Assembly (NCBI GenBank): GCA_900757205.1
Contig: CAAENA010000087.1
Span: 1 to 42,298 of the forward strand
Origin: an uncultured Collinsella sp.
GTDB taxonomy: Bacteria; Actinomycetota; Coriobacteriia; Coriobacteriales; Coriobacteriaceae
DNA: 42,298 nt
Reading direction: 5' to 3'
A model generated the notes under the pieces. That model did not search any database. It was not told the DNA's origin and saw only the letters and a program-made list of their open reading frames with translations. Positions 26,118 through 34,681 of this stretch are shown here, piece by piece. Position 1 is the stretch's first letter. Each line of letters begins with the position of its first letter. Both the position numbers and the translations under genes were made by a program.

Positions 26118-26971
26118 TACTGCTGCACCTCCTTGGACCTCGTGGCCTTAAGCTGGATCATAGAAATAGCGACAACCAGGATGCAGAAGATAACTGCCTT
26201 GGCCTGACCGATGCCCTGCCATGCGATGCCAGCACGCGAATAGAACGTGTTGTAGATGTTCAGGGCGAGCATCTCGGTGGAGTGCGCCGGGGCGCCACCG
26301 GTAAGGGCGAGGTTCTGGTCGAACAGCTTAAAGCCGTTGGTGATGGACAGGAACAGGCAGATGGTGATGGTCGGCATCAGGTTGGGGATCTTAACCTTCC
26401 AAAACGTCTGCCATGCCGTAGCGCCATCGACCTTGGCGGCCTCGATGTAGTCAGACGGGATGGACTGCAGACCGGCGATGTAGATGATCATCATGTAGCC
26501 GACCTGCTGCCACAGGGTCAGGATGATAAGGCCCCAGAAGCCAGCAGCAGAGTTAAGGGCGATGAGCTGGGCGCCCACGTTGGAGAGCAGGCAGTTGATC
26601 AGAATCTGCCAAATGTAGCCCAGCACGATGCCGCCGATCAGGTTAGGCATAAAGAAGATCGTACGGAAGATGTTGGTGCCCTTGAGCGCTTTGCGGGTGA
26701 GCGCCTGCGCGATGGCCAGCGCGATCACGTTGATGAGCACCGTCGACAGGAAGGCAAACGCCACGGTAAAGAAGAACGACGTGGAGAACTGCGGATCGGA
26801 CAGCGCGCGCACGTAGTTCTCGATACCGACAAAGTGCGCGTTATTGATGGTAATAAACTGGCAGAACGAGAGATAGAAACCCTGGATAAAGGGAATCACG
26901 AACCCGATCATAAACGCCAGGCACGTGGGCAGCATAAAGAGCGGCCACCAGCGCTTGAGTGCTTTGCCCAT
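26117..26971 (-). CDS. sugar ABC importer permease, MalF type
   Basis: Permease of 284 residues with six membrane segments. It starts with the positive MGKALKRWWPLFMLPTCLAF, includes FFMPNLIGGIVLGYIWQIL, the EAA loop EAAKVDGATAWQTFWKVKIP and the final FCILVVAISMIQLK. This compact form lacks the large periplasmic loop of E. coli MalF, as usual in Gram-positive CUT1 systems. The ribosome site AAGGGTCC precedes the ATG. It lies behind the binding protein gene, with a 13-bp hairpin in the gap, and is coupled to the MalG-type gene by a one-base overlap. Confidence 0.93.
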   Translation of the reverse strand: MGKALKRWWPLFMLPTCLAFMIGFVIPFIQGFYLSFCQFITINNAHFVGIENYVRALSDPQFSTSFFFTVAFAFLSTVLINVIALAIAQALTRKALKGTNIFRTIFFMPNLIGGIVLGYIWQILINCLLSNVGAQLIALNSAAGFWGLIILTLWQQVGYMMIIYIAGLQSIPSDYIEAAKVDGATAWQTFWKVKIPNLMPTITICLFLSITNGFKLFDQNLALTGGAPAHSTEMLALNIYNTFYSRAGIAWQGIGQAKAVIFCILVVAISMIQLKATRSKEVQQ

Positions 26972-26991
26972 AGAAGGGTCCTTTCAATATG

Positions 26992-27027
26992 CAGGGGGCG
27001 GGCAAACCTACGTCTGCCCGCCCCCTG
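26992..27027 (-). terminator. intra-operon hairpin behind the binding protein gene
   Basis: A 13-bp GC stem (26992-27004 with 27015-27027, CAGGGGGCGGGCA) lies between the binding protein gene and the permeases without a long U-tract. Such hairpins protect the upstream message and reduce read-through, which fits the need for excess binding protein. Confidence 0.7.
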
Positions 27028-27058
27028 TCGCTAATCAGATAGCTTGGGCAGCAACTGC

Positions 27059-28375
27059 TTACTCGGAAGCAGCCTTCTCGGTCTTCCAGCCATCGACGAA
27101 GGCGTTCTTGACGCCGTCCCACTTGGTGTTGTCGGCAGCATAAGCGATGAGAGCCTGCTTGAGGTTCTTCTTCCACTCCTCGGAGGGGATGTAAACGAAG
27201 TCCCAAGCGACGGTCTTCTTGCCGTCCTTGGCCATAGCAACGGCCTGCTGCGAGAAGACGTTGGTGGTCTCCTTAGCGCTCTTGAACGGGGCGGTCAGAC
27301 CCATCTTGTCAGCGATGATGCTGGTGGCGGTGTCAGAAGTGACGCACCAATACATGAAGTCCTCGGTGGCCTTCTGGGCATCCTCGGAAGCCTGGGAGCT
27401 GACGCACCAGTAGTTCTCGCCGCCGGAGCACAGGCCCTGGTTCTCCTCGCCGTCGACGCCGATGTAGATCGGCAGCATGCCGAGCTGGTCGTCGGTCATA
27501 CCGGCCTTGGTGAGGTCGGCGTAGGCCCAAGAGCCGTTCTGGTAGAAGACGGCCTTGCCGGTTGCGAACTCGTTGGTGGCGTCGTCACCGGTCTTGGAGG
27601 CGAGCTGCGAAGGATCGCAGGTGGAGTCGGTGATATACAGGTCGAAGATCTGCTTAAAGTTGTCGAGATACTCGCCCTTGATCTCGTCGTCCTCCTGATT
27701 GTGCTCCTTCTCGAACTCGTAGTAGAGCGGGAGGTTGGCGAGGTGCGTGGTGTAGCGCCAGCTGGAGGAGTCATCCATGCCGGCGGAAGTGAAGGCACCG
27801 TCAACGCCGAGCTCGTCCTTGCGGGCCTGGATGTCATCGGCGCAAGCCTTCAGCTTGTCGAAGGAGTTGATGTCCTCGGCCTTGTAGCCGGCCTTCTCGA
27901 GGAGCTCCTTGTTGTAGATGATGCCGTAGCTCTCCTGAACCCAGTCGATACCCAGATCCTTGCCGTCGGACTGCAGCGCCAGGGAGTCGTCGATGAGCTC
28001 GCCGCGGAGCTTGGTGTCGGAAAGATCGGCGCAGTAGTCCTTCCAGTTCTTAAGGCCGGTGGGGCCGTTGACCTGGAACAGCGTCGGAGCGGAGCTCTTG
28101 GACATCTCGGACTTGAGCTTCTCCTCGTAGGTGTTGGAGGCGGCGGTCACGATCTTGACCTCGACGCCCTTCTCCTTCTTGTACGCCTTGGCGATCTCCT
28201 TCCACTCCTTGTCGACCTCAGGCTTAAATTGGAGGAAGTAGACCTCGGCAGCGTCACCAGAAGCAGAGGAGCCGGAGCCGGCAGAACCACCACAGCCCAC
28301 GAGACCCAGACCAAGAACCGCAGCCGCGGAGCCAGCGAAGCCCAGGAACTGCCTTCTGCTCATTTCGTTCTTCAT
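27059..28375 (-). CDS. extracellular sugar-binding lipoprotein of the ABC importer
   Basis: Solute-binding protein of 438 residues. It begins MKNEMSRRQFLGFAG, with twin arginines and a hydrophobic stretch ending LVGC, the lipobox cysteine being residue 28. It is thus a lipoprotein probably exported by Tat. The mature part starts with a Gly/Ser-rich linker and has the CUT1 (family 1 binding protein) pattern: PTLFQVNGPTGLKNW, YGIIYNKELLEKAGY, GKAVFYQNGSWAYADL. The frame opens with GTG at 28393; the ATG at 28375 has GGGTGG seven bases upstream and gives the proper signal peptide. It captures an oligosaccharide for the two permeases. Aromatic residues suit alpha-glucans, but the ligand is inferred only from neighbours and shared operators. 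Confidence 0.9.
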   Translation of the reverse strand: MKNEMSRRQFLGFAGSAAAVLGLGLVGCGGSAGSGSSASGDAAEVYFLQFKPEVDKEWKEIAKAYKKEKGVEVKIVTAASNTYEEKLKSEMSKSSAPTLFQVNGPTGLKNWKDYCADLSDTKLRGELIDDSLALQSDGKDLGIDWVQESYGIIYNKELLEKAGYKAEDINSFDKLKACADDIQARKDELGVDGAFTSAGMDDSSSWRYTTHLANLPLYYEFEKEHNQEDDEIKGEYLDNFKQIFDLYITDSTCDPSQLASKTGDDATNEFATGKAVFYQNGSWAYADLTKAGMTDDQLGMLPIYIGVDGEENQGLCSGGENYWCVSSQASEDAQKATEDFMYWCVTSDTATSIIADKMGLTAPFKSAKETTNVFSQQAVAMAKDGKKTVAWDFVYIPSEEWKKNLKQALIAYAADNTKWDGVKNAFVDGWKTEKAASE

Positions 28376-28460
28376 TACAATCCACCCTTTCACACCGTGG
28401 CGGCACCCTTTGCCGCCGCCTTCGGAGATTGGCTCGGGGACTTTGCCCCTTTTGCTGATT

Positions 28461-28570
28461 TGTACAATACGCTATTTGGCTAGTTGTTTGAACAAGTATT
28501 ACTAGAGCGGTAGAAAAACTTCGGTGAACGGTAATTTCAACTTGATACTTGACAAGTTTTGTATAAACAA
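28461..28570 (-). promoter_or_regulatory. binding-protein promoter with GntR/HutC-type sites
   Basis: GTATAAAC (28561-28568, inside TTGTATAAACAA) matches GTNTANAC exactly; GTTTGAAC (28486-28493, inside TTGTTTGAACAA) differs by one base; ACTTGACAAGT (28547-28557) is a further palindrome. A -10 TATTGT lies at 28469-28464 on the minus strand. The 28376-28681 gap holds these sites and a terminator but no gene. Confidence 0.55.
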
Positions 28571-28588
28571 TTACTTGTTATCGAATGC

Positions 28589-28643
28589 AGAGAAAACGCC
28601 CGGTCAAGCCGATGCATCGTCGGTTTGACCGGGCGTTTTCTCT
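28589..28643. terminator. strong two-way terminator between gntR and the ABC operon
   Basis: A 17-bp perfect stem (28591-28607 with 28625-28641, AGAAAACGCCCGGTCAA). Flanking A and T runs allow it to act on both strands; it ends the gntR transcript. Confidence 0.85.
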
Positions 28644-28681
28644 TTGAGGACATGAGTCTCGTCAGGCTGCGAGCTAGCCGG

Positions 28682-29401
28682 CTATCGCTTGGAGTTGACG
28701 CGGTAGTGGAAGATCTCGGGATGCGTGCGGGCATGCGTCACCTCAAATAAGATGCCGTCCGAGGTGTACGACTGGCTCTCCATAACGGCGACGCAGTTGT
28801 ACTTGCCAAGGTCCAAGTAGCTGCAGTCCTCATCGTTGGCAAGCTCGACGCTCACCGTACGGCGGCTCGCCATCACTTTGACGCCACGCTTGTGCTCCAG
28901 ATAGTCGTAGATAGAGCTTGCCGCAATCTCGGGGGTCAGGCCCTTGGCGATCGACTCCAAAAAGTAGCCGTGGTCCACCTGGCGCGCGCTGCCGTTGAGG
29001 CTTCGGACACGCACGACGCGAATCAGCTCCTCGCCCACCTTAAAGCCAAGGCGGCGCGACAGTTGCTCAGTGCAAATCAAATGTTCAAAAGACTTGACCT
29101 CGGTCGATGCGACGGCATTGTTGCGTTTTGCGAACTCGCCAAACGACTCAACCTCTTCGAGTGCGCCCAGCATGTCGGTTTCGCCCTTAAGCCAAATAAC
29201 GCGCACGCCCTTGCCGTGTATAGGCTGCACAAACATCTGGTCGGCCAGCATGCTCAAGGCGCGTCGAACGGTATTGCGCGTGCAGCCAAACTCCGCGGTC
29301 AGCTCGGCTTCGGTTGGCAGCATCTCCTGAAACGCATAGGTCCCGTTAATGATGCGCGAACGGATCTCGCGGTAGATTCCTTCGTAAATCGCTTTTGGCA
29401 T
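28682..29401 (-). CDS. GntR/HutC-family regulator with UTRA domain
   Basis: Repressor of 239 residues. The winged helix-turn-helix (residues 5-70: YEGIYREIRSRIINGTY, LPTEAELTAEFGCTRNTVRR, VQPIHGKGVRV) is followed by a UTRA effector-binding domain (residues about 90-235, ending VTHARTHPEIFHYRV). This is the HutC subfamily, which includes TreR and other sugar-phosphate sensors. The start at 29401 has GAGGTGA upstream. It is divergent from the PTS gene. GTTTAAAC sites lie in front of both, and similar sites precede malQ and the binding protein gene, so it likely controls the alpha-glucoside genes and itself. The inducer may be a phosphorylated disaccharide made by the PTS protein (inference). 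Confidence 0.88.
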   Translation of the reverse strand: MPKAIYEGIYREIRSRIINGTYAFQEMLPTEAELTAEFGCTRNTVRRALSMLADQMFVQPIHGKGVRVIWLKGETDMLGALEEVESFGEFAKRNNAVASTEVKSFEHLICTEQLSRRLGFKVGEELIRVVRVRSLNGSARQVDHGYFLESIAKGLTPEIAASSIYDYLEHKRGVKVMASRRTVSVELANDEDCSYLDLGKYNCVAVMESQSYTSDGILFEVTHARTHPEIFHYRVNSKR

Positions 29402-29452
29402 AACTTCACCTCTAATGAATATGTATGGCTAGGCACGATAGCATTTCTTAAA

Positions 29453-29464
29453 GTTGTTTAAACC
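29453..29464 (-). promoter_or_regulatory. GTNTANAC site upstream of gntR
   Basis: TTGTTTAAAC (29454-29463) contains the octamer GTTTAAAC, 52 bases upstream of the gntR start, a position suited to autoregulation. Confidence 0.5.
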
Positions 29465-29562
29465 GATTATCGGTAAAGTACGGATTATTTACCGTCGACG
29501 GTTCCCCCGAAACCCAAATCGGACCGAATCAAAACCGTCAATGCGGCAAGCAGCCAGTCCTC

Positions 29563-29585
29563 TACAATGAGTTCATTGTTTAAAC
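29563..29585 (+). promoter_or_regulatory. PTS promoter with GTNTANAC operator over the start site
   Basis: TACAAT (-10) at 29563-29568 is followed by TTGTTTAAAC at 29576-29585, which would cover the transcription start. The GGAAGG ribosome site and the ATG at 29626 lie downstream. Confidence 0.55.
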
Positions 29586-29625
29586 GTTCTTGCTCGCACA
29601 GCATGTTGCATCCGGAAGGCATATT

Positions 29626-32076
29626 ATGCTGCAGAAAATCCAACGCTTTGGCGGGGCAATGTTCGCGCCCGCCATGCTGTTTTCTATATCAGGCCTCATG
29701 GTCGGCATCTCCGCCCTCGCCACGACCGTAGACATCGTCGGTGACCTCGCCGTATACGGAACCCCTTGGTACGTTTTCTGGACCATCATCCAGCGCGGCT
29801 CGTGGACGGTCTTTAAACGTCTCCCGCTCCTTTTTGCCGTAGCGCTGCCTATCGGTCTTGCCCAAAAGCAACCGGCACGCTGCTGCCTCGAGGCACTCGT
29901 GGCCTATTTTGCCTATTGCTTCTTTTTGAGCGAGATCATTAAGCTGAGCGGAGACAACCTTGGGCTTAAGTACCCATCATCTTTGACCCCCGCCAGCGGT
30001 ATCACCGTCATCGACGGCATCAAGACGCTCGACACCGGCATTATCGGCCCGCTGGCGGTATCGGCAACCGTCGTCGCCATCCATGACCGCTTCTACGATG
30101 CCAAGGTTCCCGATTGGCTCGGCACCTTCTCGGGTTCCTCGCTGGTCTACCTCATCAGCTTTTTTGCCGTGTTTGCCCTTGCCGCCATCTCGGCCGCCAT
30201 CGTGCCCTTCGCATACGCCGTGACCGAAACGCTGCGCCACGCACTTGCGGGCGTCGGCCCCTTCGGCGTGGGCATCTTTGTGTTTTTGGAGCGAGCACTC
30301 GAGCCCATGGGGCTGCACCACCTGCTCTATATGCCCATCTATTACGACAATCTGGTCATTCACGACGGTATTTACGCCACGTGGACCAACCTGCTCCCCA
30401 TTCTCTCCCATAGCACGCGCCCTTTAAATGAACTTGCGCCCTGGGCAGGTTTTACCGCCACCGGCTGGGGCAAGCTCTTTGGCCTTCCCGCCATCGCGGC
30501 AGCATTCTATTTCACCGCCAAACCCGAACGCCGCGCCGGCCTTAAGGTCATCCTTTTGCCCGCCATCGTCGCCTCGGTGGTCTGCGGTGTCACCGAGCCG
30601 CTCGAGTTTCTCTTTATGTTCACCTATCCTGGACTCTTTTTGCTCTACGCCGTCCTATCCTCCTGCCTTGCCATGACCATGAACTTCTTTGGCATCGTCG
30701 GCATCTTCTCGGGCGGTCTCATGGAAATGACGGCCTTCAACTTCATCCCACTCATGCGAATGCATGCCGGCTCCTACCTTTTGGCGCTCGGTATCGGTCT
30801 TGCCTTTAGCCTCATCTTTTTTGTTAGTTTTCGAGCACTCATCTTGGTCTATGACCTTAAGACGCCGGGCCGCGAGGATCATGTCTCCAATCGCGCGGCA
30901 ATCGATCGTTTAACGGGAAGCGGCTTTGCCAAAGAGCAATCTCCCAATGGCGAGGTCAGTATTCAATCCGATCAAGATCACGTCCTCGCCGAGCGGGTAA
31001 TTCAGCTTTTAGGTGGCGTTGGCAATATCGTGGGCGCAACCAACTGCGCCACGCGCCTGCGCGTCGAGGTCGCAGACCCTTCCATCGTTGCAGATAATGC
31101 GTCGTTTGTCGCGGTGGGCGCCAAGGGCCTCATCATTACGGGCAAGACCGCCCAGGTGATTATTGGCATCTCCGTTCCCCGCGTTAAAGAGCATTTTGAC
31201 CAGATCATGGGCCTCGAGCCGGGATTTGTGCCCACCACCTCGGCCTCCCCTGCCGCCAGCGCAGCCCATAAGCGCGGCGATATCTGCTTCTTCGATATCG
31301 ACGGAACACTCGCCTGGCAAGACCCTCGAGTGGCACAAGAGCTTCCCGAGAGCGAGCGAGACCTCTCCCCCTATCCCAATGAAGCGGTCTCGCAAGCCAT
31401 CCGTGATTTTGTCGCCAAGGGCAATATGGCGTTTATCTGCACAGGGCGCACGCTGAGCTGCATCCATCCAAAGCTGCTCGAGCTGCCCTGGACCGGCATC
31501 GTCTGCCTCGCGGGTGGCTATGTCGAACTTGAGGGACACGTGATTCGCGATTTGGCGATGACGCCCGGCATGCTGCAGCGCCTTGCTCCCATTCTTGAGC
31601 AATCGGACGAAGTGATTCGTTTTGAGGGACTCAATGGCGTCGTTCGCATGAGTGCCGATGCGCCCGACGCCCCGGGATACGCCCGCACCGTGGGCGATGC
31701 AATTACGCAGCTGCAACATTACAGCGCCTACAAGATCTTAATGTCCACGTCGCTTGCCAGCCGCATCGCTCAGGATCAAGCGTTTGAGCCGCTGCTCTGC
31801 TTTAACGAGCTCGAGCTCGAAGTGACCGAGATTTCGCCTCGCGAATGCACCAAGCGCGAGGGTATCCAGTCCGTACTCGACGCCCTCGATCCCCACCACG
31901 GAACCGTATACGGCATCGGCGACGCCAGCAATGACGTCTCGCTGATGAACGCCGTCGATGTCGGTATCGCCATGGGCAATGCGCCGGACTTCCTCAAGGA
32001 AAAGGCCGACTATGTCACCGACAGCATCGACCACGACGGCGTCGTCACCGCGCTCGAACACTTTGGGCTTATCTAG
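29626..32076 (+). CDS. PTS EIIC-EIIB (alpha-glucoside type) fused to a HAD/Cof phosphatase
   Basis: A three-part protein of 816 residues. Residues 1 to about 430 are an EIIC membrane channel of the glucose/maltose superfamily (ERALEPMGLHHLLYMP; VCGVTEPLEFLFMF). About 450-535 is an EIIB domain with the phosphorylated cysteine Cys474 in GATNCATRLRVEV. After a short Ala/Ser linker, about 560-816 is a HAD type IIB (Cof-like) hydrolase: DIDGT (Asp557, Asp559), CTGRT, a Lys near TKREG and GDASND (Asp766, Asp770). All three domains keep their key residues, so the protein may import and phosphorylate a sugar, then dephosphorylate it or a product. The frame opens with TTG at 29590; the ATG at 29626 has GGAAGG upstream. 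Alpha-glucoside specificity is inferred from EIIC resemblance and neighbours. Confidence 0.85.
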   Translation: MLQKIQRFGGAMFAPAMLFSISGLMVGISALATTVDIVGDLAVYGTPWYVFWTIIQRGSWTVFKRLPLLFAVALPIGLAQKQPARCCLEALVAYFAYCFFLSEIIKLSGDNLGLKYPSSLTPASGITVIDGIKTLDTGIIGPLAVSATVVAIHDRFYDAKVPDWLGTFSGSSLVYLISFFAVFALAAISAAIVPFAYAVTETLRHALAGVGPFGVGIFVFLERALEPMGLHHLLYMPIYYDNLVIHDGIYATWTNLLPILSHSTRPLNELAPWAGFTATGWGKLFGLPAIAAAFYFTAKPERRAGLKVILLPAIVASVVCGVTEPLEFLFMFTYPGLFLLYAVLSSCLAMTMNFFGIVGIFSGGLMEMTAFNFIPLMRMHAGSYLLALGIGLAFSLIFFVSFRALILVYDLKTPGREDHVSNRAAIDRLTGSGFAKEQSPNGEVSIQSDQDHVLAERVIQLLGGVGNIVGATNCATRLRVEVADPSIVADNASFVAVGAKGLIITGKTAQVIIGISVPRVKEHFDQIMGLEPGFVPTTSASPAASAAHKRGDICFFDIDGTLAWQDPRVAQELPESERDLSPYPNEAVSQAIRDFVAKGNMAFICTGRTLSCIHPKLLELPWTGIVCLAGGYVELEGHVIRDLAMTPGMLQRLAPILEQSDEVIRFEGLNGVVRMSADAPDAPGYARTVGDAITQLQHYSAYKILMSTSLASRIAQDQAFEPLLCFNELELEVTEISPRECTKREGIQSVLDALDPHHGTVYGIGDASNDVSLMNAVDVGIAMGNAPDFLKEKADYVTDSIDHDGVVTALEHFGLI

Positions 32077-32191
32077 CCAAGCCCCTACCGCACTTGCGGC
32101 CGCATGGACCAATCGTCTTCAACCGCCGCGCTCGACGCCCTAATGTGGCAATATGTTGTCTGCATAATGCAACGATGCAACCTATCAAAGA

Positions 32192-33217
32192 ATGCGAGAA
32201 CCCGTGTCCAGTCCGTTTACCAGCTTTTTAGCCCAGCACTTTGACCAGATTAACGACTATCTGGCCACGTTCTTTGACGGACAGGCGACTTCCGCCGATA
32301 TCGAGCGCTACCTGTATACCCCGCTCTCGGCATTTACGGCAAACGCTGGCAAGCGCCACCGCCCGCTCATCTGCATGCTCGCCGCCACTGCGGTAGGCGG
32401 CAGCTTTGAGAGCGCCCGCAGCGCAGCGGCGGCCATCGAGCACTTTCAGTCGGGCGCACTCATCCACGACGACATCGCCGACAACGGGCAGATTCGTCGC
32501 GGCAAGCCCTGCATGCACCTTACCGAGGGCACCGGTCTTGCCATCAACTGCGGTGACCTGGCGCTCACCATGGCCACCAAGACGGTTCTCGACGACCCCA
32601 CACTCAACGCAGACGTGAAGCTTCACGTGCTCCACGAGCTTACCGAGATGATCGTCCGTACCATCGAGGGCCAAGCGCTCGACCTGGGCTGGGTCCGCGA
32701 CGAGCGCTTTGACATTTCGGTCGACGATTATCTGGACATGGCGACGCACAAGACCGCGTACTACAGCGGAGCGACGCCGCTTGCCGCCGGAGCCATTATC
32801 GGCGGCGGCAGCGAAGAGCAGATTGAGGCACTGCGCGCCTTTGGGCTGCACACGGGCCTTGCCTTCCAGATTCAAGACGACCTGCTCAACTTGATCGGCA
32901 CCAAGGAGGCCGCCAACAAGGACTTCCGCACCGACATCACCGAGGGCAAGCGCACCCTCGTTGCCGTGCATGCCCTGTCAGACGAGCGCTATCACGACGA
33001 GATCGAGGCAATCCTTTCCTCGGGCACCGAGGACCCTGCGCAGCTCGCACGCGCCGTGGAGATCTTCCAGGAGACCGGCTCCATCGATTACGCCCACACC
33101 TATGCGCTCGACCTGACCGCTAAGGCCAAGGCCGCTATCGAAGGCGTCGAGCTCGACCCGCATGCGTGCGAGCTCTTCCTCTCAATGGCAGATTTCTTTG
33201 TGGAGCGTCTTAACTAG
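32192..33217 (+). CDS. polyprenyl (trans-isoprenyl) diphosphate synthase
   Basis: Prenyl-chain elongating enzyme of 341 residues that adds isopentenyl diphosphate to allylic diphosphates, for the menaquinone side chain or another isoprenoid. It has GKRHRPLICML (substrate binding), the first aspartate-rich motif DDIAD in LIHDDIADNGQIRRG, THKTAYY, and the second motif region FQIQDDLLNLIG, where the third aspartate is replaced (DDLLN). This is tolerated in several subgroups. The ATG at 32192 lacks a clear ribosome site, and a GTG at 32204 (starting MSSPFTSF) is an alternative. It stands alone between the PTS gene and a peptidoglycan-binding protein. Chain length cannot be deduced. Confidence 0.9.
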   Translation: MREPVSSPFTSFLAQHFDQINDYLATFFDGQATSADIERYLYTPLSAFTANAGKRHRPLICMLAATAVGGSFESARSAAAAIEHFQSGALIHDDIADNGQIRRGKPCMHLTEGTGLAINCGDLALTMATKTVLDDPTLNADVKLHVLHELTEMIVRTIEGQALDLGWVRDERFDISVDDYLDMATHKTAYYSGATPLAAGAIIGGGSEEQIEALRAFGLHTGLAFQIQDDLLNLIGTKEAANKDFRTDITEGKRTLVAVHALSDERYHDEIEAILSSGTEDPAQLARAVEIFQETGSIDYAHTYALDLTAKAKAAIEGVELDPHACELFLSMADFFVERLN

Positions 33218-33356
33218 CGGGGGTCATAAAACCTGTGGGCAGCGAGTTTGGGTACAAGTTGCTACACTATTGAGTGCATGTTTATAAATTGTCTCGCGTT
33301 GTCTATCCGACACACGCTCAAAATAGTACGAATGGTACGCCGAAAGGGGTTCGTTC

Positions 33357-34262
33357 ATGGAACCTATTACCACAGGCATGCAGGGAGCAGCCGTCGAGGA
33401 CGTCCAGTCCCGCCTTCTGCAGCTCGGCTATACAATCGATGACGCCGAGGTTGTCGACAAGCGCTTTGGCACCACCACCGAGCAGGCCGTCAGCACCTTC
33501 AGGCTCGACAGCGGCCTTGCTGCCGGTCATGCCGTCGATATCCCCTGTTGGAGCGCCCTGGTCGACGCCTCGTATAAGCTGGGCGACCGCACCCTGTATC
33601 TTCGCATGCCCAATTTCCATGGCGCCGATGTGCAGGCCCTGCAGCGCGCTCTCAACGTTTTGGGCTTTGCCTGTGGCGAAGACGACGGCTACTTTGGTCC
33701 GCATACCGAGGCCGCCCTGCAGCAGTTCCAGGAAAATGTCGGCCTGTTTGCCGACGGCATGGCCTTCCAGGACACCTACGCCTACATCAACCGCCTGCAC
33801 CATGTGTGGGAGGGCAAGCCCTCGGTCACCGAAGCCGAGTCCCGCATCGGTTTTGCTCGCGCCGCCAACGTGCTCGAGCGCTTCCAGATCGCCGTTATCG
33901 GTGAGGACCCCATCGCACGCAGCGTTGCTTCGCGCATGTGGAACATCGCCACGGCAACGACCGACAACAGCGGCATGATGCTCTGCGACTCCGAGGTCCC
34001 AACCGACGTTGACCTGGTGCTCGAGATCGCAAGCGACGAGCTGCCCGCCGACGCCGCGCCACGCGCCACGATTGCCCTCGCCGAGTGCCACAACCTGGCC
34101 CAGCGCATCCGCACCGCCAATGTCGCCGTGCAGCAGAAGCCGGCTCGCATTCGCATTGAGCTCACGGGCATGACGCGCTACAACGGCACCTTCACGGCCA
34201 GCGACGCGCAGACGCTCGCCGTACGCCTACTCGATGGCGTTTGCGATGCCCTCGCAGATTAG
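33357..34262 (+). CDS. protein with two peptidoglycan-binding (PG_binding_1) domains
   Basis: A protein of 301 residues with two N-terminal PG_binding_1 repeats: about 5-70 (GMQGAAVEDVQSRLLQLGY ... FGTTTEQAVSTF) and about 80-150 (GADVQALQRALNVLGF ... GYFGPHTEAALQQFQ). About 120 further residues of alpha/beta character (FQIAVIGEDPIARSVA; RIRIELTG) resemble a Rossmann-like or amidase-type fold that I cannot name. No signal peptide or membrane segment is visible, odd for a wall-binding protein. AAAGGGG eight bases upstream of the ATG supports the start, and CTACACTATT upstream gives a -10. It is followed by the tRNA-Gln gene. Confidence 0.75.
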   Translation: MEPITTGMQGAAVEDVQSRLLQLGYTIDDAEVVDKRFGTTTEQAVSTFRLDSGLAAGHAVDIPCWSALVDASYKLGDRTLYLRMPNFHGADVQALQRALNVLGFACGEDDGYFGPHTEAALQQFQENVGLFADGMAFQDTYAYINRLHHVWEGKPSVTEAESRIGFARAANVLERFQIAVIGEDPIARSVASRMWNIATATTDNSGMMLCDSEVPTDVDLVLEIASDELPADAAPRATIALAECHNLAQRIRTANVAVQQKPARIRIELTGMTRYNGTFTASDAQTLAVRLLDGVCDALAD

Positions 34263-34300
34263 GTAAACTAGACGAGTTGCTTTTGGGCAACACCACACAT

Positions 34301-34375
34301 TGGGACGTAGTTCAACGGTAGAACTCCGGTTTTTGGTGCCGGCTGTTGGGGGTTCGAATCCCTCCGTCCCAGCCA
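34301..34375 (+). tRNA. tRNA-Gln (anticodon UUG)
   Basis: A cloverleaf is readable: acceptor TGGGACG (34301-34307) pairs with CGTCCCA (34365-34371), then discriminator G and an encoded CCA (34373-34375). The anticodon stem CCGGT/GCCGG encloses loop TTTTGGT, anticodon TTG. The T arm is GGGGG-TTCGAAT-CCCTC. The U1-A72 pair is a known glutamine identity feature. Confidence 0.95.
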
Positions 34376-34384
34376 TTAAAACTG

Positions 34385-34420
34385 AGCGCCCTAAGCCCAT
34401 AACGGCCCAGGGCGCTTTCT
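34385..34420 (+). terminator. terminator of tRNA-Gln
   Basis: Stem AGCGCCCT (34385-34392) with AGGGCGCT (34409-34416), followed by TTCTT. Ten bases after the tRNA. Confidence 0.75.
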
Positions 34421-34428
34421 TGTGGGCA

Positions 34429-34669
34429 AGCGGAGGAATTCGAGCCCGCAAGGGTGCGGAGCTGAGGAAACGCGAAGCGTTTTCCAGCGCAGCACGCAAG
34501 GAGCGAAGCGACGCAGCGGGGCGCGGCCGCCGACCAGGCGGACGCGGAATCCCTCCGTCCCACACCAGCCAAGAGCCCCTCACGTCAAGCAAATCGAGCC
34601 AACGCCGCCAAGCGGAGGGATTCGAACCCGCAAGGGAGCGAAGCGACGCAGCGGGGCGCGGCCGCCGCA
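34429..34669. repeat. duplicated tRNA-3'-end-derived module
   Basis: Two copies of a module are present. Each starts with an inverted tRNA-like T-arm/acceptor piece (34429-34454 and 34610-34636; on the minus strand GCGGGTTCGAATCCCTCCGC) and runs into GAGCGAAGCGACGCAGCGGG plus GCGCGGCCGCCG (34495-34532 and 34629-34667). Between them, 34547-34562 repeats 16 bases of the neighbouring tRNA-Gln 3' end (GAATCCCTCCGTCCCA). No full tRNA can be folded. It may be a relic of integration at tRNA genes or a spreading repeat. Part of the gene-free 34376-35265 gap. Confidence 0.7.
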
Positions 34670-34681
34670 GGCAGACGCGGT

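Noticed and set aside
27044..28483. 479-residue plus-strand frame opposite the binding protein gene
   Set aside because: Antisense shadow; the minus strand has a signal peptide, lipobox and family motifs.
28682..29401. naming the GntR regulator treR
   Set aside because: Domain type fits, but no trehalose-6-phosphate hydrolase gene is present and the PTS specificity is unproven.
34429..34454. tRNA gene on the minus strand
   Set aside because: Only a T-arm/acceptor-like piece; D and anticodon arms cannot be formed. Same for 34610-34636.
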